A stretch of DNA of 64,000 nucleotides from Eopsaltria australis. Its lineage: Eukaryota; Chordata; Aves; Passeriformes; Petroicidae. The position numbers and the translations under genes are program-made. Of this stretch, positions 13,901 to 23,511 are shown in pieces. Location: positions 327,402 to 391,401 of the forward strand of contig JAVTVJ010000295.1 in assembly GCA_034509425.1 (NCBI GenBank), in the 5' to 3' direction. The number at the start of each line of letters is the position of its first letter. The first letter of the stretch is position 1. The notes under the pieces were generated by a model, which saw only the letters and a program-made list of their open reading frames with translations, had not been told where the DNA came from and searched no databases.

Positions 13901-13937
13901 TACATAATCTATGTGCCCTACATAATCTATGTGCCCT
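13901..13937. repeat. 18-bp tandem repeat, two copies
   Basis: TACATAATCTATGTGCCC is repeated twice here, against three times in unit 2 (29682-29733) and unit 3 (44083-44134), so copy number differs between otherwise near-identical units. Confidence 0.8.
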
Positions 13938-13957
13938 AGCTAACTCATAGGGTTGCT

Positions 13958-14075
13958 ATGTATGTGCATGTATATATATATATATCTGTATAGGGTATAT
14001 ATGTGTATGTATGTATAAATATGTATGTGTGGGTAAATATGTGTGTATATATATAAATATAGGTGTATATATATT
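13958..14075. repeat. AT/GT-rich microsatellite (unit 1)
   Basis: Irregular TATATA / TGTATG runs. The same block, with small length changes, occurs at about 29748-29874 and 44148-44272. It lies between the LTR and the stop codon of the gene and would be part of the 3' UTR. Confidence 0.85.
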
Positions 14076-14287
14076 GTTGTGCATATGTATAAAGGGCTTT
14101 TTATGCATTAAAACCCTACAAAAGAAGAAGATAAAGACAAGCGGGGAAACCCACTCATGTCATACTCTCCTAGGTCCAGCAGAGCTGCATCGTGGACTGT
14201 GGTGATGTGCAGGGCATGTGCCAGGCTCTCTGTCCCTGCTGCCCTTGCCTCACCCATGCTTCCTTCCTGTGCCTGTGGTTCCTATGG

Positions 14288-17200
14288 TTATTCAAATTTC
14301 TGGACCATAAGCAAAGCCCTCTTAACCATCTCAGTACGTATGCAGTCATTGTAGTCCAGGAATACCAGAGCATCAGCTCTGGGAATGTTTGTCTCATGTA
14401 CATGACTCTTTGTCCTTGCTACGGCGGGTATTACAGTTGGTGACACATCCCTACTGGCTTCCATGTCCGGCTGTTCCACAGTCTGCTGGCTGGATCCCCG
14501 GATCTCAAGTGTAGCCCTGTCTGGAAAATCTCTTCTGATACACTCTGCAGTGTCCAGCAAATCCGGGCCATCAGCACTTGGGCGTTTCTTCTTTCCAGTG
14601 CTGGAGATGGATGTGGAGGTTAAGCGCAGACCCCTCAGTGCTCTCCCGACGCTCAGTGTTCTCTGGACAATCCTCAGCCATCTCTGTTGAGCCGGGGCAT
14701 TGCTGACTGTAGGTGCAGGAAGGCTTTGGGCATGTCCTGCAGGTTTTTCTGCTCTTCTTGATCCCTCTGCACTTAGTTCCTGGTCCTGCTCCTCCTCTGG
14801 GTATTCAAATGGCTTCTGGACCAGAAGCAGGGCCTTCTTAACCACCTCAGTCTGGACGAAGTCTGAGTAGTCCAGGAATGCCGGAGCTTCAGTTGTTTGG
14901 CTGTGCACGGTGTGTCCTGGACTCTCTGTCCTGTCTGCTGAGGCTGGCATGGACTGGGCTGTGTCCATCAGAACTGGGCTGTCGACTCTGGGGCTGTGCA
15001 GGACACGTCTCTGCCTCCTTGCCTCTTTTGTTCCCATTTCTTCATCTAGACTTTGTCCCTTCCCCTGCCATTCTTGTGTCTCTTCAGAGGGTCTCTGGAT
15101 GACAAGCACAGCCTTCTTAACAGCCTGAGTACCTGTGCAGTCAGCTGCATTCAAGAAGACTGGCGCATCAGCTCTGGGCCTCTGTATGTCATGTACGCCC
15201 CTCTTTGTCCTGGCTGCAGTGGGTGTTGCTGCTGGTGACACATCCCTACGGGGTTCCTCGTCCTGCTCTTCCACCATGTGCTGCCTGGATCCCTGGATCT
15301 CAAGTGTAGCCTTGTGTAGGACATCTTTCCTAATATACTTTGCAGTGTCCAGCAGATCTGTGTCATCAGCGCTTGGGTGCTTCTTCTTCTTCTGTCCTGT
15401 GCTGATGACCATAGGTGCAGGAAGGTTTTGGGCATGTCCTGCAGGTTTTTGTGCTCTTGTTGATCCCTCTGCACCTAGTTCCTGGTCCTGCTCCTCCTCT
15501 GTGTATTCAAATGGCTTCTGGACCATAAGCAGGGCCTTTTTAACCACTTCAGTCCGGACGAAGTCAGAGTAGTCCAGGAATGCCGGAGCATCAGTTGTTT
15601 GGCTGTGCACGGTGTGTCCTGGACTCTCTGTCCTGTCTGCTGAGGCTGGCATGGACTGGGCTGTGTCCAGCAGAACTGGGCTGTCGACTCTGGGGCTGTG
15701 CAGGACATGTCTCTGCCTCCTTGCCTCTTTTGCTCCCATTTCTTCATCTACACTTTGTCCCTGTTCCTGCCGTTCTTGTGTCTCTTCAAAGGGCCTCTGG
15801 ATGACAAGCACAGCCTTCTTAACAGCCTCACTACCTGTGTAGTCAGCTGCATTCAAGAAGACCGGCCCATCAACCCTGGGACTCTGTGTCTCATGTACGC
15901 CCCCCCTTGTCCTGGCTGCAGTGGGTGTTACTGCTGGTGACACATCCCTTTTGGGTTCCACATTCTGCTCTTCTACCATCCGCTGGCTGGATCCCTGGAT
16001 CTCAAGCGTAGCCTTGTGCAGGACATCTCTCTTGTTATACTTTGCAGTGTCCAGCAGATCTGTGCCATCAGCTCTTGGATGCTTCTTCTCCTTTTGTCTT
16101 TCGCTGATGATCATAGGTGCAGAAAAGCTTTGGGCATGTTCTGCACGTCCTTCTGCTAGGGAAGTTACTCTCATCGCCTCATCAGTGCCTTGTTCCAAAT
16201 CCCTCTGTTTTTCCCTATGCTTCTCAGCTCCATGGATCACAATCACAGCTTTGCTTAGGGTCTCATCTGTTGTGTACTGGACGGTGTCCAGGAGAGCCGG
16301 GCCATCAGCTGTGGGGCTGTATGGGGCATGTGTTGGGCTCACTGCCCCTGCTGCTCTGGCTGTTTCTGTCAGTGTTGCATCCATGCAGTGTTCCAGGTAC
16401 TCCTGCTCTTCTGCCTCCTTGAGTCCTGGGATCACAAGTGTAGCCTTGCTCAGGCCCTCAGCCCTGAAGGACTGGGCTGTGTGTGGCAGATCCAGTGCAT
16501 GGGCTGTGGGCTGCTGCTGTTCCTGCTCTTCTCTCCTGTGCATTCCACTGAAGACCCTGGACACAGCCCTTGGGGCACTCTTGAAGACAGATGTCCGCCT
16601 CTCTCGAGTCAGGGCATCAATGACTGTGGGCGAAGGAGATCTGAAGGCAGGTCCTGCAGGTGTTCCTGCTTCTGTTGCTCCTTTCCAGCTCAGTTGCAGG
16701 TCTGGCTCTGCTTCTTCCAGCTTCTGGCCAGGTCCCAGTGTCGCAGAGTGCTCCTTGTCCAGGCCCTCAGCCCTGATGGAGTGAGCTGGCTCTGGCAGAG
16801 CCTCTTTGCAGCCTGTCGGCTGCTGCCTCTTTTGCTCTCCTTTGCCTTGGGCAGCAATTAAGGCCTTCTGCAGAACACTCAGCACCTTCCTGTGTGACAT
16901 CTGGCTCTCTTCAGCCAGAGTCTCCAGGAAGGCAGAGAAAGGGACGACGTAGGTGAAGGCCTGGCCTGGGTCTGGGCCAGCTGCTGCCTGCTCCCCCACC
17001 AGAGAGGGCTCTTCCTGAGCTGCTGGCGTGGCAACGGCTGTGCTGCCTTCTCCTTCATTCTCTTCATCTGTCCCTTGGAACAGCTCTGTGTCTAGTGCGT
17101 CATACCATTGCTCTTCCTCGGACAGCTCAACATCAGGGGTGTCTTCCCACCTCTTTTTCTCACACACTTCTGGACCAATGGTGTCTTCCCCCTCCTGCTC

Positions 17201-17779
17201 CTTGGTCCAGGCCACTGGCTCAGCAGCTTGGGCTCCCAGCTGCTCCAGTAGCACCTGATTGTTTATGGTGCCTTCAGGGAACCTCTTACCTGTCACCTTT
17301 GGCTGCTGTGCTGTGGTGTCCATCGTCCATGGCAGGCTCCTGGTCCTGTCCTGTCTGGTCTCAGACTGTTTCATTCTGTGGTTGGCACTCACTTGCCCAG
17401 GTGTGTCCTCGAGAGGCACGGAGTGCCTCAGCCAAGAGCCCTGTCCTTGCCTCTGTGGCTCTCTGTCCTCCAGGCCATCCTGCTGCTGTGGCAGGGGGGC
17501 TTCCCACGAGCCGTGGGCCCGAGAGCTCCTGTGCAGCTTCTCTGAGGGCCTCCTCTTGAAGGACACGATGACCTCCTTCAAAACAGGCCTGCGCTTCTTG
17601 TGCCCGCACAGCCGTGAAGGGCTTTGGTAGCACTCGATGTGCACCGACAGCCCTGCTTGCTCCTGTTGTGCTGCTTGTTGCTGCTGGCCTGTCCCTGCAT
17701 CCGCATCCCTGCACGGGGAAGCTGATACAGACACGCGGCCCGCCTGGGCCAGCTCTACTGCCGGCCGCTCCTCCTCCAT
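14288..17779 (-). CDS. Unrecognised repeat protein, gene copy 1 (1163 aa, intact)
   Basis: I do not recognise this family. The frame opens upstream at a GTG, but the first ATG (17777-17779) has a strong Kozak context (AGCATGG), giving 1163 residues; TAA is at 14288-14290. The N-terminus is rich in Q/A and has basic clusters at about 61-65 (KKRRP) and 74-81 (FKRRPSEK). Residues 196-246 are acidic. From about 488 to the end the protein consists of modules of the form P-x-A-D-x-P-x-x-L-D...V-x-K-A-x-L-x-I-Q. These form a 234-residue cycle of four modules (A 567, B 633, C 695, D 727; again A 801, B 867, C 929, D 962), then a longer linker (about 1027-1066) and terminal A' and D' modules. A divergent early module lies near 281-311. 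There is no signal peptide, membrane segment or known catalytic motif; the spacers are E/Q/P/T-rich and probably disordered. No introns are evident. Function unknown; presumably intracellular. Confidence 0.8.
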   Translation of the reverse strand: MEEERPAVELAQAGRVSVSASPCRDADAGTGQQQQAAQQEQAGLSVHIECYQSPSRLCGHKKRRPVLKEVIVSFKRRPSEKLHRSSRAHGSWEAPLPQQQDGLEDREPQRQGQGSWLRHSVPLEDTPGQVSANHRMKQSETRQDRTRSLPWTMDTTAQQPKVTGKRFPEGTINNQVLLEQLGAQAAEPVAWTKEQEGEDTIGPEVCEKKRWEDTPDVELSEEEQWYDALDTELFQGTDEENEGEGSTAVATPAAQEEPSLVGEQAAAGPDPGQAFTYVVPFSAFLETLAEESQMSHRKVLSVLQKALIAAQGKGEQKRQQPTGCKEALPEPAHSIRAEGLDKEHSATLGPGQKLEEAEPDLQLSWKGATEAGTPAGPAFRSPSPTVIDALTRERRTSVFKSAPRAVSRVFSGMHRREEQEQQQPTAHALDLPHTAQSFRAEGLSKATLVIPGLKEAEEQEYLEHCMDATLTETARAAGAVSPTHAPYSPTADGPALLDTVQYTTDETLSKAVIVIHGAEKHREKQRDLEQGTDEAMRVTSLAEGRAEHAQSFSAPMIISERQKEKKHPRADGTDLLDTAKYNKRDVLHKATLEIQGSSQRMVEEQNVEPKRDVSPAVTPTAARTRGGVHETQSPRVDGPVFLNAADYTGSEAVKKAVLVIQRPFEETQERQEQGQSVDEEMGAKEARRQRHVLHSPRVDSPVLLDTAQSMPASADRTESPGHTVHSQTTDAPAFLDYSDFVRTEVVKKALLMVQKPFEYTEEEQDQELGAEGSTRAQKPAGHAQNLPAPMVISTGQKKKKHPSADDTDLLDTAKYIRKDVLHKATLEIQGSRQHMVEEQDEEPRRDVSPAATPTAARTKRGVHDIQRPRADAPVFLNAADCTGTQAVKKAVLVIQRPSEETQEWQGKGQSLDEEMGTKEARRQRRVLHSPRVDSPVLMDTAQSMPASADRTESPGHTVHSQTTEAPAFLDYSDFVQTEVVKKALLLVQKPFEYPEEEQDQELSAEGSRRAEKPAGHAQSLPAPTVSNAPAQQRWLRIVQRTLSVGRALRGLRLTSTSISSTGKKKRPSADGPDLLDTAECIRRDFPDRATLEIRGSSQQTVEQPDMEASRDVSPTVIPAVARTKSHVHETNIPRADALVFLDYNDCIRTEMVKRALLMVQKFE

Positions 17780-17887
17780 GCTGGCCTGTGGCCTCCTCAG
17801 CCACAGACCTGCCACTGTTGACAGTCCAGGAGAGCTGCTGCCTCACCAGAGAGGTGCTCTCCTAGGAATGGGCACTCCAGGGCTCTG

Positions 17888-18000
17888 CGCTCCTTAAATA
17901 CCTTCACTGTCAGGGCGGGGCCCCGCCTCACAATGGCCTCTGCTTATTATGGCCACCGCATCACACAGGGCCACTGTGACGCACGGCCACTGTCACACAC
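17888..18000 (-). promoter_or_regulatory. Putative core promoter of gene copy 1
   Basis: On the minus strand, reading toward the gene, there are three imperfect repeats around GGCCACTGT (17951-17997). One contains TGACG (17977-17981), a CRE-like half-site. They are followed by a perfect 14-bp GC-box palindrome GGCGGGGCCCCGCC (17914-17927), then a TATA-like TATTTAAGGA (17891-17900). A start site about 30 bp further on would leave a leader of roughly 80-90 nt before the ATG at 17779. Order and spacing are those of a compact TATA/Sp1 promoter. All parts are conserved in unit 2. No expression data are available. Confidence 0.55.
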
Positions 18001-19088
18001 GGGCACGCCCCAGCTTTGCCATTCCGTTCTCTAATGCGGTCCTAAGGAAGAGGATGAAGACTTCAATGATACATGAAGAAGCGGAGAGGAGAGGAACAGT
18101 TTTTTTAGTTTTTGGATTTCAACTTTGCTACCTGTTGGCTCAGCAAGGACTCAAATAAATAACAGTTCAGAAATGTCAGAAAGGGTGAAGAGGAAGGAGA
18201 TACTGTTATTTAATTATGTGTTTGTCTGACAAACACTCCTCATCCTCAATCAGGAGCTTAATAAGTTTTATTTGGGAAGCAAGAAATCCTCAGGCAGATT
18301 TTGAGGTCATGGCTATATAACAAGACATCTCTTCCTCCACATGCTCTTGGCTCTGTAATTCACGTTTTCCTTTGGCCTTTCCAGCCACTTGCAAGGTTTT
18401 TCTCTGATTCTCACTGACATCCATTCATTCCAAATTCTTCCAGAATTTAAAGTCTCTTCTGTATTTCTGTAAAGGCTGTTATAGGCTGTCTTATGCCCTG
18501 TGGCACACACAACACTGACCTTTTGAGGACTTCTAGGACTAGACATGACTCCGTTTTGCGGAATACTGGAAGTAGATGGGATTTGAGCTCAACAAGCCAG
18601 CTTTGGAGTGCGTATGCCTCTAATTAACTGAGTCCTTTTCATTCCCTTTTCAAATCTAAGGCGGTTTTCTTCAACACACGAAAGGGAGCACAAACTCCCT
18701 TCACAGGGATCCCTTCACAGGGATTTTTTTCCTCATTTGTCCTCCAGGATTTAAAAAGAAAGTCTAAGATCAAGGCACACATGCACCACCATGACACATT
18801 ACAGAGCCAGCTCAAAATGTTGGCAAAGCTGTGGAGGGAACAGGGGCTCATCCTGGGCAGAAGCTAAAGAAATTGTTTGGGTTGTTGCTTAAACAAAACA
18901 AAATACACAGCTCCTCCACATCTGCCTGAAAACTGTGCTGGCCTTAGCTGTATTTTCAGCTCTCAGTCCATGGGCTAGGCTCAGAAGAGTGACATGCTTG
19001 AGAGATGCTCTTTGAGCCCAGGGAGAAATGCAGGCTGTGGCAACACAGCTGTTGAAAAACAAATCCCTCATTTTACCTTGAAACAAAA
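18001..19088. other. Upstream flank of gene copy 1, no gene seen
   Basis: About 1.1 kb duplicated in unit 2 (33784-34871). Frames of 60-77 codons occur on both strands but have no coding character that I can support. Confidence 0.5.
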
Positions 19089-19093
19089 GGGAT
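19089..19093. repeat. Target-site duplication, left copy (GGGAT)
   Basis: GGGAT directly precedes the LTR at 19094 and recurs at 21602-21606 after the second LTR, so the two LTRs and the sequence between them are one insertion. Confidence 0.85.
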
Positions 19094-20175
19094 TGTATTG
19101 GTTTTAGTTTGCTTATTTAGGTTTGTGTTTAAATGTTAGTATACTTACTTAAATTTCTCTGATTGCTTGTTGTGAGATGAGGATTAGGAGTAGGTAAAGC
19201 AGTCGTAAGCTTTATAAAGTACAAAGAAGTTTTATTAATATACTTAAGACAAAGGGAAAAGGGGAAAAAAAAACTGAAAAAAAAAACTAGAACAAACTTT
19301 TTAGACTACATCTCTTTCTCTCACTTTTTCATTTCATTCTTTCTGACAACATATAAAAGACAACACTTCTAGTTAGTTTACTACTTTAGAAACAGTTTTT
19401 GTTTTAGTTCATTTAGGGAGAGAAGTTTTTTTTGCTTACACTATGGATTTTCTGTAAGAAAAATACAGATTTTATGGGTCTTTTGTCTTCCTATTAGTTC
19501 TTGTTTGGAGCAAAGTCTAGCTTAATGGTGAATTTCTGTTACTTCTTTTCAAGTATTAGTTCTGCTTTCTTCACGGGCTGTAAAGTTTCTGCGCTGCACT
19601 ATGTGTCTTCTCGTTCTTCTTTTTGCAGGAAGGATAGGTGTTGTGTGAGTTTAGTTTAGGCATGGAGAGAGTTAATCTTTATTCTTTCTCTTTGTTTTTG
19701 TTGAGTGTGAGGATCACGTGCTCTTTGCCGGGTTGTTTAGACAATTGTGGAGTCCAGCCACGGTCTTTGTAGTTTGGAGCAGAGTTTGGCTCTCTCGTAT
19801 GGATTGTACTGGCTGAGCTGTATCTGCTGAAGATTTTAGCCGTTCCTCTCCCATGCCCGGCTGCAGCGGCACAGTGCTCCAAACTTCCCTTTCCCCTCCC
19901 ATACTTTGGAAGGGTGGGGAAAATTAAAACACTAATGAAAAAACAGGTGCTCTCTACACAGCAGCAGCAAGTCCAAAGAGGAAGAGCTTTAAAGAGTCTC
20001 TGCTTATATATGTTTTTTTTCCTCGAAGGCGGATCAACTTTTTAATTGGTTCACTTACATATCAATCTTTAAAACTACTTAATTATTAGCTCTCTCTCCC
20101 AGGAAGGAAGTTGTATTCTTTCTTGCAGCATAAATCACTTCCTAGATTTTGACCCCTCCGGCCTATCCCAGGACA
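19094..20175 (-). mobile_element. 3' LTR of the provirus (hypermutated)
   Basis: Starts TGTATTGG (plus) and ends CCAGGACA. On the minus strand a TATA box lies near plus position 20010. Relative to the partner LTR it has small deletions, for example around 19600-19640 and 19735-19790. As the lower-coordinate LTR of a minus-strand provirus it is the 3' LTR. Confidence 0.8.
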
Positions 20176-20471
20176 TTCCAACTCTTGCCTTCGGGAAAAA
20201 CCATATATAAGACTTATTATTAAAATTACACTAATTATATAATCTTTACTTAGAATAAGAAAAACCACTAAACTAAACAGAAAGCTTCTTACACAAACTT
20301 CTACCTCTATACTTTATAAGACTACTACAATACACAGTTTCTACTATCATTTACTTTATCTAGTATTTTAATACATGCTTTGCCTATTATTTCTTTTAAT
20401 CAGTTCTTATCTCAGACTCTCATCAATTTGCTCATTATTTGGTTCGAAAACCGGGCGGAAACACCATTGAA
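20176..20471 (-). mobile_element. Provirus internal remnant (296 bp)
   Basis: Non-coding AT-rich sequence between the two LTRs. The high-coordinate end carries the primer-binding site five bases from the 5' LTR. The low-coordinate end, next to the 3' LTR, is moderately purine-rich on the sense strand (about 20176-20195), a possible decayed polypurine tract. No retroviral protein can be read. Confidence 0.7.
20449..20466 (-). other. Primer-binding site, tRNA-Val type
   Basis: AACCGGGCGGAAACACCA on the plus strand equals the last 18 bases (with CCA) of vertebrate tRNA-Val as I know it. On the minus strand it begins TGGTGTTTCC, five bases after the 5' LTR. Upstream plus bases (GGTTCGAA from 20441) extend the match into the T arm apart from one inserted A. 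It is a primer site and not a tRNA gene. Confidence 0.8.
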
Positions 20472-21601
20472 TGTAGTGGTTTTAGTTTGCTTATTTAGGT
20501 TTGTGGTTAAATGTTAGTACACTTACTTAAATTTCTCTGATTGCTTGTTGTGAGATGAGGATTAGGAGTAGGTAAAGCAGGCTTAAACTTTACAAAGTAC
20601 AAAGAAGTTTTAATAATATACTTAAGACAAAGGGAAAAGGGGAAAAAAAAACTGAAAAAAAAAACTAGAACAAACTTTTTAGACTACATCTCTTTCTCTC
20701 ACTTTTTCATTTCATTCTTTCTGACAACATACAAAAGACAACACTTCTAGTTAGTTTACTACTTTAGAAACAGTTTTTGTTTTAGTTCATTTAGGGAGAG
20801 AAGTTTTTTTTGCTTACACTATGGATTTTCTGTAAGAAAAATACAGATTTTATGGGTCTTTTGTCTTCCTATTAGTTCTTGTTTGGAGCAAAGTCTAGCT
20901 TAATGGTGAATTTCTGTTACTTCTTTTCAAGTATTAGTTCTGCTTTCTTCACGGGCTGTAAAGTTTCTGCGCTGCACTATGTCGATGTCTTTACTCGTTC
21001 TTCTTTTTGCGAGGAAGGATGGGTGTTTGTGAGTTTAGTTTAGGCATGGAGAGAGTTAATCTTTGTCTTTCTCTTTGTTTTTGGTAGTGTGAGGATCACG
21101 TGCTCTTTGCCGGGTTGTTTGAACAGGCCCGAGCTTGATGGAGTCCGGCCCGGTCTTTGCTTGGTTTGGAGCAGGGGTTTGGCTCTCTCTCTCGTGTAGT
21201 TGGCACACTGGCTGAGCTGTATCTGCTGAAGATTTTAGCCGTTCCTCTCCCATGCCCGGCTGCAGCGGCACAGCCGCTCCAAACTTCCCTTTCCCCCCCT
21301 CCCCGCCCCGCTTTGGAAAGGGTGGGGGGGGAGGGGGAGCTAAAACTTTACTAATGAAAGAAGCAGGAGTTGCTCCTCTCTACACAGCAGCAGCAAGTCC
21401 ACAGAGGAAGAGCTGTAAAGAGTCTCTGCTTATATATGTTTTTTTTCCTCGAAGGCGGATCAACTTTTTAATTGGTTCACTTACATATCAGTCTTTAAAA
21501 CTACTTAATTATTAGCTCTCTGTCCCAAGAAAGAAGTTATATTATTTCTTGCAGCATAAATCACTTCCTAGATTTTGACCCCTCCAGCCTAACCCAAGAC
21601 A
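20472..21601 (-). mobile_element. 5' LTR of the provirus (hypermutated)
   Basis: Starts TGTAGTGG and ends CCCAAGACA (plus). It is followed by GGGAT. On the minus strand it has a TATATAAG box (plus about 21430-21437), but the AATAAA seen in the LTR at 3554 is disrupted here (TTTTAATAATA, plus 20608-20618). It is closest in sequence to the solo LTR of unit 2 (34877-36012). Confidence 0.85.
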
Positions 21602-21606
21602 GGGAT
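21602..21606. repeat. Target-site duplication, right copy (GGGAT)
   Basis: Exact partner of 19089-19093. Confidence 0.85.
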
Positions 21607-23511
21607 CAAAAAGTAAACTTCATTTCATGTAAAAGGTTTTGTGTAATTTAGGTCTGTATTGTATTATGTGATACATTTTTTTGTATTACTCCACTAAATC
21701 AGATTTCCTGTGTAACATCAACTAACTCTACTACAGTCAAGTGGATCAGTGGTGTAAATATTCTCCTTGAGTTCATTAAATCAGAATGAATGTCTCCCCA
21801 GTTATCCAGCCCAGCATAGGGGGAGTGAATGTGTGATTCAGCCGAATGCAGAGCATAAAATCCAGGCAACTAGAAAAGAATTTCAAAGACAGCAATGGCC
21901 TTCAGCTGGTTTCAACCATTTTTTCAGCTGACATGTCTTCCCAGAGACTGAAGTCCCTCAGAGATGTGATGGTGAGTAGCCTACAGAGAACAGTAATGGG
22001 AGTCACACTGGAATTGTATCTCAGCTGAGTCTTGCAACTGCTATGTTTTGCTCACAGTATTTTATATTTCTATTGTGGTTTTTTGTACCAATCTGTAAAA
22101 TCAGAATATAATATGTGTAATCAGAATGTAATATCAACTATCATCAAATGAGTAAAGTTGATTTTAGTGATCGCACCTTCCATATGTGAAACATCTAATA
22201 GAATCTGGTGAGGGAGTTTTGAACTCTGACATCTGCTTAGTTCTTCCAGTGGTATCTACCTGACTTTCATATCAACTCTATTCCTAACATCTCTATGTAT
22301 TGCTTTAAAAAATTAAATATCTTCCAAAGTACCGTTTATTGTGGGTTTTTTTTTCAACTTCAGGGAGTCTGAGTAACACAATGGAAGATGAGCTTCAATG
22401 CTGCTAAATCTAACATAGTCTGGGTTCATATCTGTAATTTGAAGCACTCAGTATAGCATTTTTCTTTTAGTGCAAGAGATGTAATGAAAATTCTCAAGAA
22501 ATGTTTTGGTGAACATTGTAATAGCATGGAATGTGGTAGAGAAAAAGTAATATTTAAAAAAACTCAAACAAACAAAAAGCCACCACCACCAAACGCCACA
22601 AACCAAACAAAGAATAAGAATAAAGATTGATATTACTCATCCATACAAATGACTGTAGGCAAACTTCTTTCATTCTGTCTCCAGGAGTGACCTTGAGGGG
22701 TGTCCCCACTGAAGGAAGGAATCTCCAGACACAGAGTTAAAAATCAATTTCAGGTGTCTTATTCTTTGAAAGGTAGAAGTACACTAATACAAAGAGACAA
22801 ATTCAGATGGGGAGTATAGATATCTGCTTTATTTATTTGATATTTTAGACAAATGCTAAATTACGCAAAGGACTTGCGGACCAGAATTTAACACTAAGAT
22901 GATGTATACACTTCACATGCTTTCATCACAGTGTCTGAAATTTTTTAAAACAAATTCTTCAGAAAGTTTCTCAGTTTTGACTTGGTCAGTTGCAATTATA
23001 TTCCTAGGACTTACATGGGGGATGTAAGGAAAAAATACTTGCTCTGTTTCTAGAATCTTCATATGGCTCTACAGGAAGTTTATTGAAGACATTTGGAGTT
23101 ATTTTAGTTTGTTCCTTTTTTTTTTTTTCTGATTAATGGCATATTGAAGCAAGTTGCATAAATTAGGATTTCTTTCCTACACTTTGAAATAAGAAAACAA
23201 AAATCTTGCTTTTGTGGGATTAGATCAAGAAGAACAAACAAACTAGAGGTTTTGAAATGCTGTTTAGTATAGGTGTGTTGATTTCAAAATGGGATGTGTG
23301 ATGGCTTTTCCTTTATTACCACCACAGAATGTTAATGATGCCAAGTCAATCCCTCAGACGACTGTCATTATACATTCCTGGTGGTGTGCACACAGATTGT
23401 TTTAAGGGTGCAAAGCAGGTAATCTTTACTGGTATGTAGCAAGAAACAGGATTGGTCTTGTAATATTTCAATATTACATTCCCTAAAATGCACATCTAGC
23501 TATAGACAACT
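21607..23511. other. Duplicated non-coding DNA, no gene seen
   Basis: Repeated in unit 2 at 36018-37926. It contains a C/A-rich patch (22557-22620) and a T run near 23118-23131. No supportable exon or RNA gene. Confidence 0.5.

Larger units (their letters stand above)
19094..21601 (-). mobile_element. Internally deleted, G-to-A hypermutated provirus (unit 1)
   Basis: Two LTRs of one family (19094-20175 and 20472-21601) in the same minus orientation enclose only 296 bp of internal sequence, and the whole is bracketed by GGGAT. The internal part has a primer-binding site at the correct end. No gag, pol or env remains, so the element is a deletion derivative or was a non-autonomous copy. Compared with the solo LTR at 3554, its LTRs have many C-to-T changes on the plus strand, i.e. 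G-to-A on the viral sense strand. Unit 2 has a solo LTR at the equivalent site. Confidence 0.85.

Noticed and set aside
15921..16784. Plus-strand open frame of 287 codons antisense to gene copy 1 (and a 295-codon one at 31680-32567)
   Set aside because: It is the mirror of the minus-strand gene: GC-rich biased codons leave the opposite strand open. It has no own start context, and its Cys/Ser-rich translation is typical of antisense shadows.
17780..17846. Longer gene starts at 17815 or 17846
   Set aside because: These codons are GTG, not ATG. The first in-frame ATG is at 17777-17779 with a good Kozak context.
20441..20466. Possible tRNA-Val gene
   Set aside because: Only the 3' acceptor/T-arm part is present, next to an LTR; it is a primer-binding site. 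The same applies to the tRNA-Leu match at 13205-13221.
19094..21601. CpG deamination as the cause of the C-to-T excess
   Set aside because: Changes are on one strand only, at non-CpG sites, with C after A spared, while several CpGs persist. Methylation decay would affect both strands at CpG.
21846..22028. Possible exon ending in GGTGAGTAG near 21970
   Set aside because: A lone donor-like motif and a 60-codon frame without an acceptor or protein match are not enough.
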